Source: Bryobacterales bacterium (GTDB lineage Bacteria > Acidobacteriota > Terriglobia > Bryobacterales > Bryobacteraceae). From it: 64,000 nt of DNA. A model generated the notes under the pieces. The model did not search any database and had not been told where the DNA came from. It saw only the letters and a program-made list of their open reading frames with translations. This document shows, piece by piece, positions 8,998 to 18,370 of the stretch; the stretch's first letter is position 1, and the number at the start of each line of letters is the position of its first letter. The DNA is taken from NCBI GenBank assembly GCA_016789785.1, contig JAEUQE010000001.1:45958-109957 (forward strand), written 5' to 3'. The position numbers and the translations under genes are program-made.

Positions 8998-10935
8998 ATG
9001 TCAGATTTTCGCAAGCTGTTACTTGCGTTCGCGGCAGCGACCCTAATTACGGGGATTGCGAGCGCCCAGGTGACGCCCCCGATCGTCTGCAGTACCACGG
9101 CTCAGCCTCTCACGGTCCGGGCCGAGGGCCTTGCAGAGCAGACTGGTGACATCGTGATCAATTGCACCGGCGGTGCGGCTCCGACTATTGGTACGGCGCT
9201 TCCGCAGGTGAATATTTCGGTCACGTTGACCACCAACATCACCAGCCGCTTGGTTAGCGATCCGCTGACCGAGGCGCTGTTGTTCATTGACGATCCGCAA
9301 CCCGCCGCCCAGAGCCCCTGCGCTGGGACGAGCGCTGTTTGCGCTCCGCTGGCCGCAGGCGCCAATGGCACCGCCGTTGATGCTGCGGGCACGGTTCGCA
9401 ACATCTTCCAGGGCACCCGCCAGAGCGACAACACGGTCGTCTTCCTGGCAGTGCCGATCAATGCCCCTGGTTCCGTTGGCACCCGCATCTTCCGCACGAA
9501 GAACATTCGCGCGGCAGTGGCAGGCGCTTCGGCTCAGAATGGCCAGATCTTCGCGTTTGTTTCGATCCAGAACCCGCCAGCGAACCTGCAGCTCAACAAC
9601 TCCTCGGTTAACGTGGCGTTTGTCCAGCAGGGTCTGCAGTTCGCCCTGCGTAGCCGCACGGGTGGTGGTTTTGACGCCAACGCTTCCGATGTCTTCCTGT
9701 TCCAGTGCGACTCTGTGAACTTCAACCTCGCAGGTTCCAACACCGCCCGTTACGGTGGTAGCGGTTCCCGCGTTGGCCGTTCGTTCCAGGCCCGCTTCCG
9801 CGAAAATTATGCAGCATCGTGGAAGGTTCGTGACGTCAACTTCCCGTTGACCGAACCGGGTGCGCAGCAGAACATTCCGCAGAACAACAACGGTGCGGAT
9901 CCGAGCGTTGCAACGGTTGTCGAGTCCGGTTTCTACAACACCGGTTTCACTTCCACCAACGGTTTGAACCGCGCTGGCCGCGCTGACCACGGAACCCGCC
10001 TCCGCCTTGCTTTCAGCAACGTTCCGGCGAACATTCGTGTGTATGTGTCGGTCCATGCTCTGAACTCAGCAGCGTCGCTCGCCACGGATGGCAACAACCG
10101 TCAGTCGGGTGGTGGTGAAACCACTGCTTACACGGCTGCCTACGGTGTGGCCTCCACAGCTTCCGGTTTGAACGTGGCTGCCGGTACGGTTCTCTCGAAC
10201 CCGACTAGTGACACGGAACTGGTGCTCGGCGGCAACACGGCCCGGTATCCTGCTGGTGCGGTGGCTGGTGCGATCGAAGTTCCGCTGACCTCGGGCGCAG
10301 GCTCCTTCATTTGGGAAGTCTTCGGCCAGGATCCGAACCAGATTGACACGGCTTCGTTCTCGGTGGCGTTCGCATATCGTTCGGCCAACAACCCGGGCAC
10401 GGGCACGGCAGCCATCAACGGCAGCTTTGCTCCGGTCGGCGGCGGCAATACGATGAGTTCGACGGCCTCGATCCCGCGCTTCGCGGACCAGTCGACGGCG
10501 ATCAACTCGATGAGCATCGGCACCTGCTTGACGACGCTGCTCTTCCCGTTCGTTAGCAACCAGGCCGGTTTCGACACCGGTGTCGCGATCGCGAACACCA
10601 GTGCGGATCCGTTCGGCACCGCTCCTCAGACGGGTAATTGCGAACTGAACTACTACGGTGGAACGACTGGTGGTGGTGCGGCTCCGGCCAAGCAGACCAC
10701 GACGTCTCCTCTCGCTGGTGGTCAGACCGCGACGTTCACCCTGTCCAGCGGCGGCACCAACGGTATCGCGGCTACCCCGGGCTTCCAGGGCTACATCATC
10801 GCCATCTGCAACTTCCGCTTTGCTCACGCGTTCGCTTTCGTCAGCGACGTTGGCGCGCAGAAGCTGTCGCATGGTTATCTGGCTCTGATCCTGGATCCGC
10901 GCGTTGGCCTCAATGGCGAAGCGCTGAACAACTAA
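8998..10935 (+). CDS. probable abundant secreted protein, family not recognised
   Basis: A 645-residue protein with a clear signal peptide (MSDFRKLLLAFAAATLITG...ASAQ) behind a strong AAGGAGAGGG ribosome site. This site fixes the start at 8998, although the frame is open from 8845. The mature protein is poor in charged residues and rich in Ala, Gly, Asn, Thr and Ser. It is predicted to be mostly beta, with a C-terminal region SIGTCLTTLLFPFVSNQ... followed by a short Cys-containing part. No known catalytic motif is seen. Codon use differs from its neighbours, with many GGT, CGT, GTT and AAC codons. Together with a dedicated promoter and a perfect terminator this suggests high expression, for example a surface-layer or sheath protein. 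That role is inference. Confidence 0.82.
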   Translation: MSDFRKLLLAFAAATLITGIASAQVTPPIVCSTTAQPLTVRAEGLAEQTGDIVINCTGGAAPTIGTALPQVNISVTLTTNITSRLVSDPLTEALLFIDDPQPAAQSPCAGTSAVCAPLAAGANGTAVDAAGTVRNIFQGTRQSDNTVVFLAVPINAPGSVGTRIFRTKNIRAAVAGASAQNGQIFAFVSIQNPPANLQLNNSSVNVAFVQQGLQFALRSRTGGGFDANASDVFLFQCDSVNFNLAGSNTARYGGSGSRVGRSFQARFRENYAASWKVRDVNFPLTEPGAQQNIPQNNNGADPSVATVVESGFYNTGFTSTNGLNRAGRADHGTRLRLAFSNVPANIRVYVSVHALNSAASLATDGNNRQSGGGETTAYTAAYGVASTASGLNVAAGTVLSNPTSDTELVLGGNTARYPAGAVAGAIEVPLTSGAGSFIWEVFGQDPNQIDTASFSVAFAYRSANNPGTGTAAINGSFAPVGGGNTMSSTASIPRFADQSTAINSMSIGTCLTTLLFPFVSNQAGFDTGVAIANTSADPFGTAPQTGNCELNYYGGTTGGGAAPAKQTTTSPLAGGQTATFTLSSGGTNGIAATPGFQGYIIAICNFRFAHAFAFVSDVGAQKLSHGYLALILDPRVGLNGEALNN

Positions 10936-10959
10936 TCAGGACCTTCAGTCCACAACCAA

Positions 10960-10992
10960 AAGCGGGGAGCGGAAACGCTCCCCGCTTTTTTT
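10960..10992 (+). terminator. strong rho-independent terminator
   Basis: A perfect 12-bp stem (AAGCGGGGAGCG with CGCTCCCCGCTT) closes a GAAA tetraloop and runs into a seven-T tract (10986-10992), 24 bp after the stop codon of the exoprotein gene. It isolates that gene from the next one on the same strand. Confidence 0.95.
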
Positions 10993-11091
10993 GCGATAGA
11001 ACCTCCGCTCTAGTATTCCCACCAATCTCTGCTGATGATAGACTGTTACTTGCGCGTCCTACCAAATCAACAACTTCCGGCAAGAGGTGAC

Positions 11092-14000
11092 ATGTTCCGC
11101 AAATCCCTTTCTCTTCTAGCGCTGTTCTGTGCCTTCGCCATGATGCTTTCGGCACAAGCAAGGAACGTCTTCGTCATGCCGCCCGGTGACGGCGCTCTTC
11201 GTCCTGTTACACCGTTCACTGCGGATCCCTTCCAACTCACCGCGGGAGGGATTCAGGCGGCTCAGGATGCATTTCTCGCACTTTCCACCCCGAGTGGAAG
11301 CAAGTACTACTTCATTGGCCGGTCCGGCACCGACACAGTCGTGATCGCCAACAGTGGCTTTGGTGTCACTAACCGGCTGAACCTCGGCACTGGCGCCACT
11401 GCCGCAGCCGTCACGCCCGATGGGCGTTTCCTTCTGGTCGCCACCAGCCAGCTCGTGATCATCAATACGGCTACCGATGCGGTAGTGACCTCCGTCGACG
11501 TGGGCGGGGCGCCCAATGACATTGCTGTCTCGCGGGACAACACTCGCGCCTTCGTGACCAGCCAGACGGCCAATCGCGTGACCGCCGTCGACCTCGGCAG
11601 CTTCTTCGTTGTGACTTCGGCCTCGAACCTCGGACCTGTGACCGGCGTTACCGTGGGACCCAACGGCTTGGTGTATGTTTCGGCAACGAACGTCCTATAC
11701 GAGATGGATCCCCAGACCCTTGCCCTTCGCGGCGGCTCCGCCATCTCCCTCAATGCCCAGCCTGGCAAGCCCGTGATCGTCGCCGACACCTTCGGTAACT
11801 CCCGAGCCGTGATGATCAACACGAATCCCGGATTTGGTGGATCATCGCTCATCTCGGTAGACCTTGGCACTCGGACGGTGACCCCGATTCTCGCCAACAA
11901 CATCGTGCTGGACCGGCTGGTCCCGGTCGCCTTCAACCGGATGCTGGCAACTGCCAGCAATACTCAGCTCTACGAGATCAACCTGCCCAACTCGATCACT
12001 CCGGCGGCGTTTTCCGGGTTGACTTCTACCCTCGGTGTCAGGTCTGTGGCCGTATCAGATGAGTTCCCCTCTGCCCGCTTCGCCTACCTCTCGTTGAATA
12101 ACAACTCGGTTCTTCGCGTCGATCTGGCGAGCAATACCGCAGGGCAAGCGCTGCCTCTGGCGAATCCTGCGGGTCCAGTCAGCTACACCGGAGCCGCAAC
12201 CGCATCGGTCATCGCGACCGCCGTATATCAGTTCAACAACGGACAGTTCATCAACCCGTCGTCGCAGGGACTTCCGCTGGTGATCCGTGCCGTCGACGCC
12301 ACGGGCCGCCCGGCTTCGGGAGTTCCGGTTCAATTCTCCACTCAGGCCTTCGGCGCGATCATCACAGGCGCTTCGAGCCAGACAGATGGTCTCGGCTACG
12401 CGCAGGCGAATATCATCGCTCCAGGAACGCTGGGCGCCTTCCAGGTGATTGCCAACGTTGGCTCGGTCCAGGTTCAGCAAGTTACCTTCAACCTAACTGT
12501 GGGAACTGGCACTCAAGGCCCCACCGGCGCCCTTTCCATTCGGGCGGGCAACGGCCAGGTGATTCGCGAATCGCAGACCACCCCCGAGCCGCTTCGCGTG
12601 ATCGTCCGCGATACCGCAGGCAACCCGGTGCCTAACGTGGTTGTCAATTGGAGCTCCGTTACGAACAACGGCCCCAATGGCACGCTTGCCGCAACACAGA
12701 CCATCACGGACTTCCTGGGCGAGACGACCAACACGTTCACGGCGCCCTTCATCGGGCCCAACCTGCTCCAGTCCTTTGTGCAAAGCACTGTGACGGCGAG
12801 TACGTTTAACGGCTCGGTGAGTTTCTTTGTGACGTCCATTCCGATAGTTTTCGGCCAGAATCCGGCCAGTCCGCCGGTTGTTCAGATTGTCCAGCCGAAC
12901 GTAGAAAGCCTGACGGCTCGAGCCGGCACCACACTGCCAAGCGCCGTTCAGGTCCGCGTGAGCGCTGGCAGCGGGCCCGGCGCGGGAACGCCGATTCCCA
13001 ACGTTGCAGTAACCGTGGGAACTGGCCTTGACCCGACCATCGCGCCCACCGCCACTTGCTCCGCCACGAGCGGACTCACCGATGCCAACGGCTTCGCCTC
13101 GTGCGACCTTGTCATCGGCAATCGGATCGGCAGCGCGGCGCTCAATATCTCCGTCGGTGGCCAGATCACCCAGACGATCCAGCTCACGATTACCCCTGGT
13201 CTCCCTGGCAAGATGATCATCATCCAGGGCGACAACCAGACTGGCGGTCCTGGCGAAACACTTCCGCTCGCGCTCCTGGCGCGCGTGGAAGATGGCTTTG
13301 GCAACCCGCTGCCCAACACCGATGTTCGTTGGACAGTAGAAAGCGGCCAGGCCACCTTGTTGAACTCCATCGTCCGCTCCGACAGCCTTGCCCGTGTCTC
13401 GACGCTCGTGCGGCTCGGTTCCACGCCTGGACCGGTTCGCATCCGGGTCACCGCACAGGGCGGCAGCGCCGATGCGCTTGCCAACTTCAACGCAACCGTC
13501 AACATCGGCGCCACGCAGCTCCGCCGGATCTCGGGTGACGGTCAGTCCGTCACTGTCAGCCAGCCGTTCCCCGAGCCGCTTGTGGCCCAGGTCCTCGACG
13601 CCAATGGCGCTCCTGTGCCCGGTGTTCAGGTCAACTTCACCGTGAACTCCGGCACCGCGACGCTCAGCGCCGCCACCGCGACGTCTGACTCCGGCGGCAA
13701 TGTCCGGGTCAATGTCACAGCCGGCGCCACACCTGGCACGGTTACCATCGGGGCGGCATTCGGCGGCAACGTGGTGAGCTGGTCCCTGACCATTCGTCCT
13801 CTGGGTCCGACCATCGCCAGCATCGCCAACGCCGCGAGTGGGTCCAACACCCTTGCTCCGGGCTCCGTTGCGACGATTCGCGGCACCAACATCGCACCGT
13901 CGGTCCGCGGCTACCTGCTGCCCGGCAATCCGCTCGCGCCGCTGCCAGGCCAGCTTTCCGGGGTGTCCGTGACTTTCGGAGGCGTCACCGCCCCGATCTT

Positions 14001-14535
14001 CTGGATCTCCAATATCGACGGCCAGGAAGCGGTCACCGTTCAGGTTCCGTTCGAGGCTCCGGATAGCGGTTCGGTGCCCGTCACCGTGACCTCCGCTGGT
14101 ACACAGGCTACGGTCAATGTGACCATGGCGGCGTTCTCGCCTGGTATCTACGAAAACGTGGATAGCCAGGGCCGCCGCTACGCGATCATCACCCGGGCCG
14201 ACGGCAGCTATGTGACGCCCGACAACCCGATCGGCCGCGGCGAAATGGCGCGCGCCTACCTCACGGGTCTCGGCCGCACCAACTCCCCGGCGTTTACCAA
14301 CGCGCTTGGTGGAGTGGGACAGCGGGTCACTGGCAGCGTTGTGGTGGGCATCAATGACGCGGGTGTACCTGTCATGTCCGCCGAGTACGCTCAGAACCTC
14401 ATCGGCGTGTACGTGGTTACCTTCCAGGTGCCGAACGACACCACTCCCGGTCTGACACGCAACTTCGGCGTCGGAGTGAACGCCGCTGGTGGGAATACGA
14501 TCTTCGCGAACGGTTCCACCATCGCGATCCGCTAA
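11092..14535 (+). CDS. giant secreted protein: beta-propeller, five Big-like repeats, Solibacter C-terminal module
   Basis: A 1147-residue protein with signal peptide MFRKSLSLLALFCAFAMMLSAQ behind an AGAGGTGA ribosome site. Residues about 20-356 form a YVTN/NHL-like beta-propeller (repeats such as AAVTPDGRFLLVAT and DIAVSRDNTRAFVTS). Five bacterial Ig-like (BIG1-type) repeats follow at about 370-472, 480-583, 592-702, 705-803 and 807-903, several beginning with a 'GDNQT/GDGQS' motif. The last 240 residues are the TIGR03437-type module (IASIANAASGSNTLAPGSV...), a hallmark of Solibacteres secreted proteins. It shares the BIG1 and C-terminal modules with the giant at 4686-8576. Likely an extracellular adhesion or scaffold protein; ligand unknown. 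Confidence 0.92.
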   Translation: MFRKSLSLLALFCAFAMMLSAQARNVFVMPPGDGALRPVTPFTADPFQLTAGGIQAAQDAFLALSTPSGSKYYFIGRSGTDTVVIANSGFGVTNRLNLGTGATAAAVTPDGRFLLVATSQLVIINTATDAVVTSVDVGGAPNDIAVSRDNTRAFVTSQTANRVTAVDLGSFFVVTSASNLGPVTGVTVGPNGLVYVSATNVLYEMDPQTLALRGGSAISLNAQPGKPVIVADTFGNSRAVMINTNPGFGGSSLISVDLGTRTVTPILANNIVLDRLVPVAFNRMLATASNTQLYEINLPNSITPAAFSGLTSTLGVRSVAVSDEFPSARFAYLSLNNNSVLRVDLASNTAGQALPLANPAGPVSYTGAATASVIATAVYQFNNGQFINPSSQGLPLVIRAVDATGRPASGVPVQFSTQAFGAIITGASSQTDGLGYAQANIIAPGTLGAFQVIANVGSVQVQQVTFNLTVGTGTQGPTGALSIRAGNGQVIRESQTTPEPLRVIVRDTAGNPVPNVVVNWSSVTNNGPNGTLAATQTITDFLGETTNTFTAPFIGPNLLQSFVQSTVTASTFNGSVSFFVTSIPIVFGQNPASPPVVQIVQPNVESLTARAGTTLPSAVQVRVSAGSGPGAGTPIPNVAVTVGTGLDPTIAPTATCSATSGLTDANGFASCDLVIGNRIGSAALNISVGGQITQTIQLTITPGLPGKMIIIQGDNQTGGPGETLPLALLARVEDGFGNPLPNTDVRWTVESGQATLLNSIVRSDSLARVSTLVRLGSTPGPVRIRVTAQGGSADALANFNATVNIGATQLRRISGDGQSVTVSQPFPEPLVAQVLDANGAPVPGVQVNFTVNSGTATLSAATATSDSGGNVRVNVTAGATPGTVTIGAAFGGNVVSWSLTIRPLGPTIASIANAASGSNTLAPGSVATIRGTNIAPSVRGYLLPGNPLAPLPGQLSGVSVTFGGVTAPIFWISNIDGQEAVTVQVPFEAPDSGSVPVTVTSAGTQATVNVTMAAFSPGIYENVDSQGRRYAIITRADGSYVTPDNPIGRGEMARAYLTGLGRTNSPAFTNALGGVGQRVTGSVVVGINDAGVPVMSAEYAQNLIGVYVVTFQVPNDTTPGLTRNFGVGVNAAGGNTIFANGSTIAIR

Positions 14536-14556
14536 CAAACACTGCAACCTAAACCG

Positions 14557-14587
14557 CACAGAGGGGCTCGCTGAGGGCCCCTTTGTG
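14557..14587. terminator. probable bidirectional terminator between convergent genes
   Basis: CACAGAGGGGC (14557-14567) pairs with GCCCCTTTGTG (14577-14587) with one mismatch. The hairpin sits between the stop of the giant secreted gene and the stop of the crotonase gene at 14596. It lacks a clean U-tract, so strength is uncertain, but the placement between convergent genes fits. Confidence 0.65.
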
Positions 14588-14595
14588 CTTTCCTG

Positions 14596-15339
14596 CTAGC
14601 TCTTCTTCAGAAAACGGTCAATCCCACGCCGGCAGTCCTCGGTCATCCTGGCGATCGCGTTCACCTGCGCCCCGCTCTCGATCGCGGCATCGAAGCCTAT
14701 CGTGTCCATCTGATAGAGAAGGTGCTTCGTCAACCGCACGGCGGAACCGGACCGGTTGGCCATGTCGGAAACGAATTGTTCCACTCGCTCCGCAAACTCC
14801 TCATTCGGATACACCGCGTTGACCAGCCCCGCCGACCGCGCCTCCCCTGCACTTAGCACCCGGCCCGTCGTGAGAAGCTCGAACGCGACTTTCTCCGATA
14901 CGGACCTACGGAGAATCGCCATCACCATCGCGGGCACGAAACCGATGTTTACTTCGGGATAGCCGAACTTCGCATCCGCCCGCGCAAGGATGATGTCGCA
15001 GGCCGTCGCCAGGCCGCAGCCACCTGCCAGCGCCCGCCCCTGCACTGCGGCGACCACTGGCAACGGATGATGCCGCATCTCCTGGAAAAGCCCACCCAAC
15101 AGCCGAGCATCGTCAAAGTTGTCGAGTGTGGACGCATCTCGAATGCGCCGCAGTTCGGAGAGATCGGCGCCCGAACAGAAATCGGCGCCTTCCCCGCTCA
15201 GCAACACACATTTTGCCGCGGGATCGCCAGCGGCCGCGTGCAGTTCGGCACGCAGCCGCAGGATGGTTGCCCGGTCCAGAGCATTCCGCTTCTCCGGCCG
15301 GTTCAGCACAATACGAACGATCGCTTGTCCACTCGCCAT
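14596..15339 (-). CDS. enoyl-CoA hydratase/isomerase (crotonase) family protein
   Basis: A 247-residue crotonase. The oxyanion-hole motif FCSGADLSEL is present, as are GRALAGGCGLATACD and the PEVNIGFVPAM block. The second catalytic glutamate (in PEVNIG) is kept. The first glutamate position of classical hydratases reads Gly in GGCGLA, as also seen in methylglutaconyl-CoA hydratase-like (LiuC-like) and other branched subgroups. That would suit a step in branched-chain acyl-CoA breakdown and fits the branched-chain keto acid oxidoreductase operon 3-8 kb away. The specificity is inference. No Shine-Dalgarno is obvious before the ATG. Confidence 0.9.
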   Translation of the reverse strand: MASGQAIVRIVLNRPEKRNALDRATILRLRAELHAAAGDPAAKCVLLSGEGADFCSGADLSELRRIRDASTLDNFDDARLLGGLFQEMRHHPLPVVAAVQGRALAGGCGLATACDIILARADAKFGYPEVNIGFVPAMVMAILRRSVSEKVAFELLTTGRVLSAGEARSAGLVNAVYPNEEFAERVEQFVSDMANRSGSAVRLTKHLLYQMDTIGFDAAIESGAQVNAIARMTEDCRRGIDRFLKKS

Positions 15340-15374
15340 GCGCCGAGTGTATCAGCAAAAGGAGTAACCCGAAC

Positions 15375-16070
15375 TTACTGGGCCAGTTCGATCTCCACGG
15401 TGACGTTGGCGCGCACTTCCACCGTGCCTGGTTCGATTGGAGTCGCGGCGCCCGCAGCCAGATTCGGAGCACGGGCATCCGTGAGTACCGGAACATACAC
15501 GCTACTCTCCGACGCCATCACCACCGCGCCCAGCCGCGAACCCAGACCGGTCGCAATCGCCTCCGCGCTCTGCCGGGCCTGCTGCGTAGCGGCACGCAGC
15601 GCCTGATTCCGAACCGGATTCGGATCCTTCAAGCCGAATCGCAATCCGCCGATTGAGGACGCGCCCGCCTGGACGGCGGTATCCACCGTGCGCCCGGCAA
15701 GTGTAAGATCACCGATGGTAACTTCGATGGTATTTGTCGCCTGATATCCAGTAAGTTGTGGCGGTTGACCCTGAGGATAACGGTACTGTGGCGATACGGA
15801 AACCCCGACTGTCCGAACCTCTCCCCGGGATCCCAGTAATTGCGTGAGAGCCGAAATGACAGCGGCCGCCTGGCCCGCCACAGCCTCCGTTGCTTCCTGT
15901 GCCGTGGCTGCTTGAGCCATGCAATTTACACTAACCTTCACCTGATCCGGGCGCGTAGCGACTACGCCCTCACCGGAAGCACGAACGTAAGGGCGCCGGG
16001 CTGGAACCTGGGCCAAGGCGGAAATACAAACCAAACTCATCGCCGCGAGTGCAAGCAATCCTTGTTTCAT
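15375..16070 (-). CDS. SIMPL (DUF541) domain exported protein
   Basis: A 231-residue protein with signal peptide MKQGLLALAAMSLVCISALAQ and the SIMPL/DUF541 pattern: GEGVVATRPDQVKVSV near the mature start, a central helical stretch, YQATNTIEVTI, and a C-terminal GTVEVRANVTVEIEL strand. Members are periplasmic or outer-membrane-associated oligomeric proteins linked to oxidative stress, but their molecular role is poorly defined. It starts with ATG and sits 35 bp upstream of the crotonase gene on the same strand, so the two may be co-transcribed. Confidence 0.9.
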   Translation of the reverse strand: MKQGLLALAAMSLVCISALAQVPARRPYVRASGEGVVATRPDQVKVSVNCMAQAATAQEATEAVAGQAAAVISALTQLLGSRGEVRTVGVSVSPQYRYPQGQPPQLTGYQATNTIEVTIGDLTLAGRTVDTAVQAGASSIGGLRFGLKDPNPVRNQALRAATQQARQSAEAIATGLGSRLGAVVMASESSVYVPVLTDARAPNLAAGAATPIEPGTVEVRANVTVEIELAQ

Positions 16071-16163
16071 CTCAAAGAACCTTTCTTGTAGCGGCGGACA
16101 CGGGACTGCTTCTATTGTCCCTCATTCCAACGCCGCGGGACAGGTGATCCGTGCGCAGGCTTG

Positions 16164-17393
16164 TTAAATGAACAACATCAACGTGCCCGCTACGAGCGCC
16201 GCCCCGAATCCCGGAGCAATTCGTTTCAGCAACTCCGCTCCTCCCACCCATCGCACCACTACCGCCTTGAACACGAAGTTCGTCAGCGTCGCGAGCAGAA
16301 CCACACTCACGCCCGTGGACGCTGGTAACTGCGCGGAATTGAGTAACTGCAGGGTCGAAAGCGCAATCGCATCCACATCCGTCAATCCAGCGATTCCAGC
16401 CACCACGAATACTCCCGAGTCGCCAAACTGCTGCCGGCCCGCTGCCACCGCAATCAACGCAATGGAATACACGGCCCCGAAAAACAGCGCCGGCTTCAAC
16501 TCTGAAGGATTGCGATGCGGCGTTGGTCCCGTGCTGTCGTGCTGCACCCACAGGCGCAACACCGCAACTCCGAGAATCGCGGCGATCAGCAGGAACCGGT
16601 AGCTGAACGCCCAAAAAACGGTGGGCGCCAGAACCGCGATGATCCCAAGCAGCCGCAGGTACACGGTGCCGGAGGAAATCAGGATCATCAGCGCTCCCAC
16701 TCGCGCTGCCTGCGGATCCGCTTTGCTCTGGCGAGCCGATGCCACCGCCACCGCCGTGCTCGAAATCAGACCGCCCAACACTCCCCCGAGCAGAGTGGTT
16801 TGCCGGTCTCCTACAAACCGGTGGATCAAGTAGGCGCTGAAATCGAGACCCACAATCAGCACTACCATGATCCAGATATTCCGCGGATTCAACACGGCGT
16901 ATGGGCCAAACGTGCGATCCGGAAGCACTGGCAGGATCACCAGCGTGATGAGCACGAACTGCATGAGTGCCTTCAGATCATCCGCACCCAACTTCGCCAC
17001 AATCCCGTGCATCGGCTCCTTGTAGTGAAGCAGCACCGCAGTGCCGCCGCCCAGGGCGATGGCCGGCTCATACATACCCGTTGCCGACAATGCGCCCACC
17101 GCGTACATCAGCATGAGCGCGATTTCCGTGGTCAGTCCTGGATCTGCATCCGGGCCCTGCGACTCCGAGAACTTCGCCACTCCCACCAACGCCGCGAGTG
17201 CCAGCAGTCCCGCCGCCGGAAGCCACTGTCCGAAGCTTGTCGACAAAGCGGCGCACAGGGTTCCGAATAGCGTCACCAGGGGAAAGGTGCGCAGCCCCGC
17301 CATCTTCGACGCGCGGCTCTCACGCTGCAGCCCCACCAGCAGGCCGAGCCCCAGCGATACGCCAAATTGTGCGAACAGATTGGTGGTGTTCAA
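16164..17393 (-). CDS. MgtC/SapB-DUF4010 family membrane protein
   Basis: A 409-residue, strongly hydrophobic protein with about a dozen predicted membrane segments. The N-terminal part matches the MgtC/SapB family (FGVSLGLGLLVGLQRE, AGLRTFPLVTLFGTL) and the C-terminal two thirds match DUF4010 (AVYSIALIAVAAGRQQFGDSG, AGLTDVDAIALSTLQL). This is the usual two-part layout. MgtC-type proteins are tied to growth at low magnesium and ATPase control; the role of the DUF4010 form is not established. The start is TTG at 17393, and the conserved N-terminal motif begins only about ten residues in, so a later start is unlikely. Confidence 0.88.
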   Translation of the reverse strand: MNTTNLFAQFGVSLGLGLLVGLQRESRASKMAGLRTFPLVTLFGTLCAALSTSFGQWLPAAGLLALAALVGVAKFSESQGPDADPGLTTEIALMLMYAVGALSATGMYEPAIALGGGTAVLLHYKEPMHGIVAKLGADDLKALMQFVLITLVILPVLPDRTFGPYAVLNPRNIWIMVVLIVGLDFSAYLIHRFVGDRQTTLLGGVLGGLISSTAVAVASARQSKADPQAARVGALMILISSGTVYLRLLGIIAVLAPTVFWAFSYRFLLIAAILGVAVLRLWVQHDSTGPTPHRNPSELKPALFFGAVYSIALIAVAAGRQQFGDSGVFVVAGIAGLTDVDAIALSTLQLLNSAQLPASTGVSVVLLATLTNFVFKAVVVRWVGGAELLKRIAPGFGAALVAGTLMLFI

Positions 17394-17523
17394 GATGCCC
17401 TCGTAGTGCTCATCGGGTGTCCTGCGCTACTTCGCGGGCACATCCTATGCGTGCATCCCCGAAAGGAGGTGCACTCGTCGAAGATACATTCACCGGGCCG
17501 CCTAAGCAACTACATGCTGATCA

Positions 17524-18351
17524 CTACAGACTGATCACCGGGCACGGAGACTCGCGTACGATCCCGTAGAGGTGTGACCACAAGTGGCTCACTCTTCCAT
17601 GCGCCTTTCCCCTGCCCGTGATCAGCAGATCGATGGAGTGATCCACTGTAGCCTCGCGCAGGCGATCCGCCACCGGGCCCTGAAAAACACGCACGGGAGC
17701 ATCCACTCCCCAATCTCGCATCCACTGCGAAAGCTGTGCCTCTGCGTCTTCGGCCTGATTCCGGAACAAAGGGCCATAATCCTCCCCTAGCTTCACCGGC
17801 GGCGTCTCGACGACATGCACTACTTCCAACCGGGCGCGATAGGCACAGGCGAGCGACTTCGCCGCGCGAACCAGCGCCTCCGCATCGTCGTCCATCGTGA
17901 CCGCGCACAGCACCGCTTGATACGGAAGATGGGAGGAGTATCTGGACTCCCGGTCGTGCACCGAGGTCCAGACCGGACAGCCCACATCGTGCAGCACCTT
18001 CGCCGTCACCGAACCCAGCAGCAAGCGCCGGAACGGACCGCGCCCGTGCGTGGGCATCATCACCAGATCCGCGCCTTCCCCGCTGGCAACCTCACAAATC
18101 ACCGTGGCTGCGTCACCATCCCGCTCCACAAGCTCAGGTGTCAACTTGGGAAACCAACGATGCGCAAATTGCCGGAGCCGTTCCGTATCGCGCTTCGTCA
18201 CCGCCGCATGATCCACCGCGGACGTTTCGCATGCATGTAACAGGATCAACTCCGCCTTCGACCGGCGGACTACTTCTTCCACATGAGGGACTACTGCTTT
18301 GCAGGAGTCAGAGAAGTCAACGGCGAATACGATTCGCCGGAAGGGAAACAT
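17524..18351 (-). CDS. tandem universal stress protein (two Usp domains)
   Basis: A 275-residue protein with two UspA-type alpha/beta domains. The first (about residues 3-140) begins FRRIVFAVDFSD and ends with the ATP-binding pattern MPTHGRGPFRRLLLGSVTAKVL. The second (about 148-275) begins VLCAVTMDDDAEALV but has a degenerate nucleotide motif (TGRGKAHGRVSHLW). The start is fixed by an AAAGGAGG ribosome site before the ATG at 18351; a longer open frame exists but overlaps the aminotransferase gene. It follows that gene by 19 bp and is probably the last gene of the keto-acid oxidoreductase operon, suggesting stress or energy-status control. Confidence 0.92.
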   Translation of the reverse strand: MFPFRRIVFAVDFSDSCKAVVPHVEEVVRRSKAELILLHACETSAVDHAAVTKRDTERLRQFAHRWFPKLTPELVERDGDAATVICEVASGEGADLVMMPTHGRGPFRRLLLGSVTAKVLHDVGCPVWTSVHDRESRYSSHLPYQAVLCAVTMDDDAEALVRAAKSLACAYRARLEVVHVVETPPVKLGEDYGPLFRNQAEDAEAQLSQWMRDWGVDAPVRVFQGPVADRLREATVDHSIDLLITGRGKAHGRVSHLWSHLYGIVRESPCPVISL

Positions 18352-18370
18352 GTTGGCCCTCCTTTCGCAC

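Noticed and set aside
12493..14559. 688-residue minus-strand open frame
   Set aside because: Shadow of the giant secreted gene; its Arg/Gly/Asp-rich translation has no family features and the plus-strand protein has signal peptide and clear domains.
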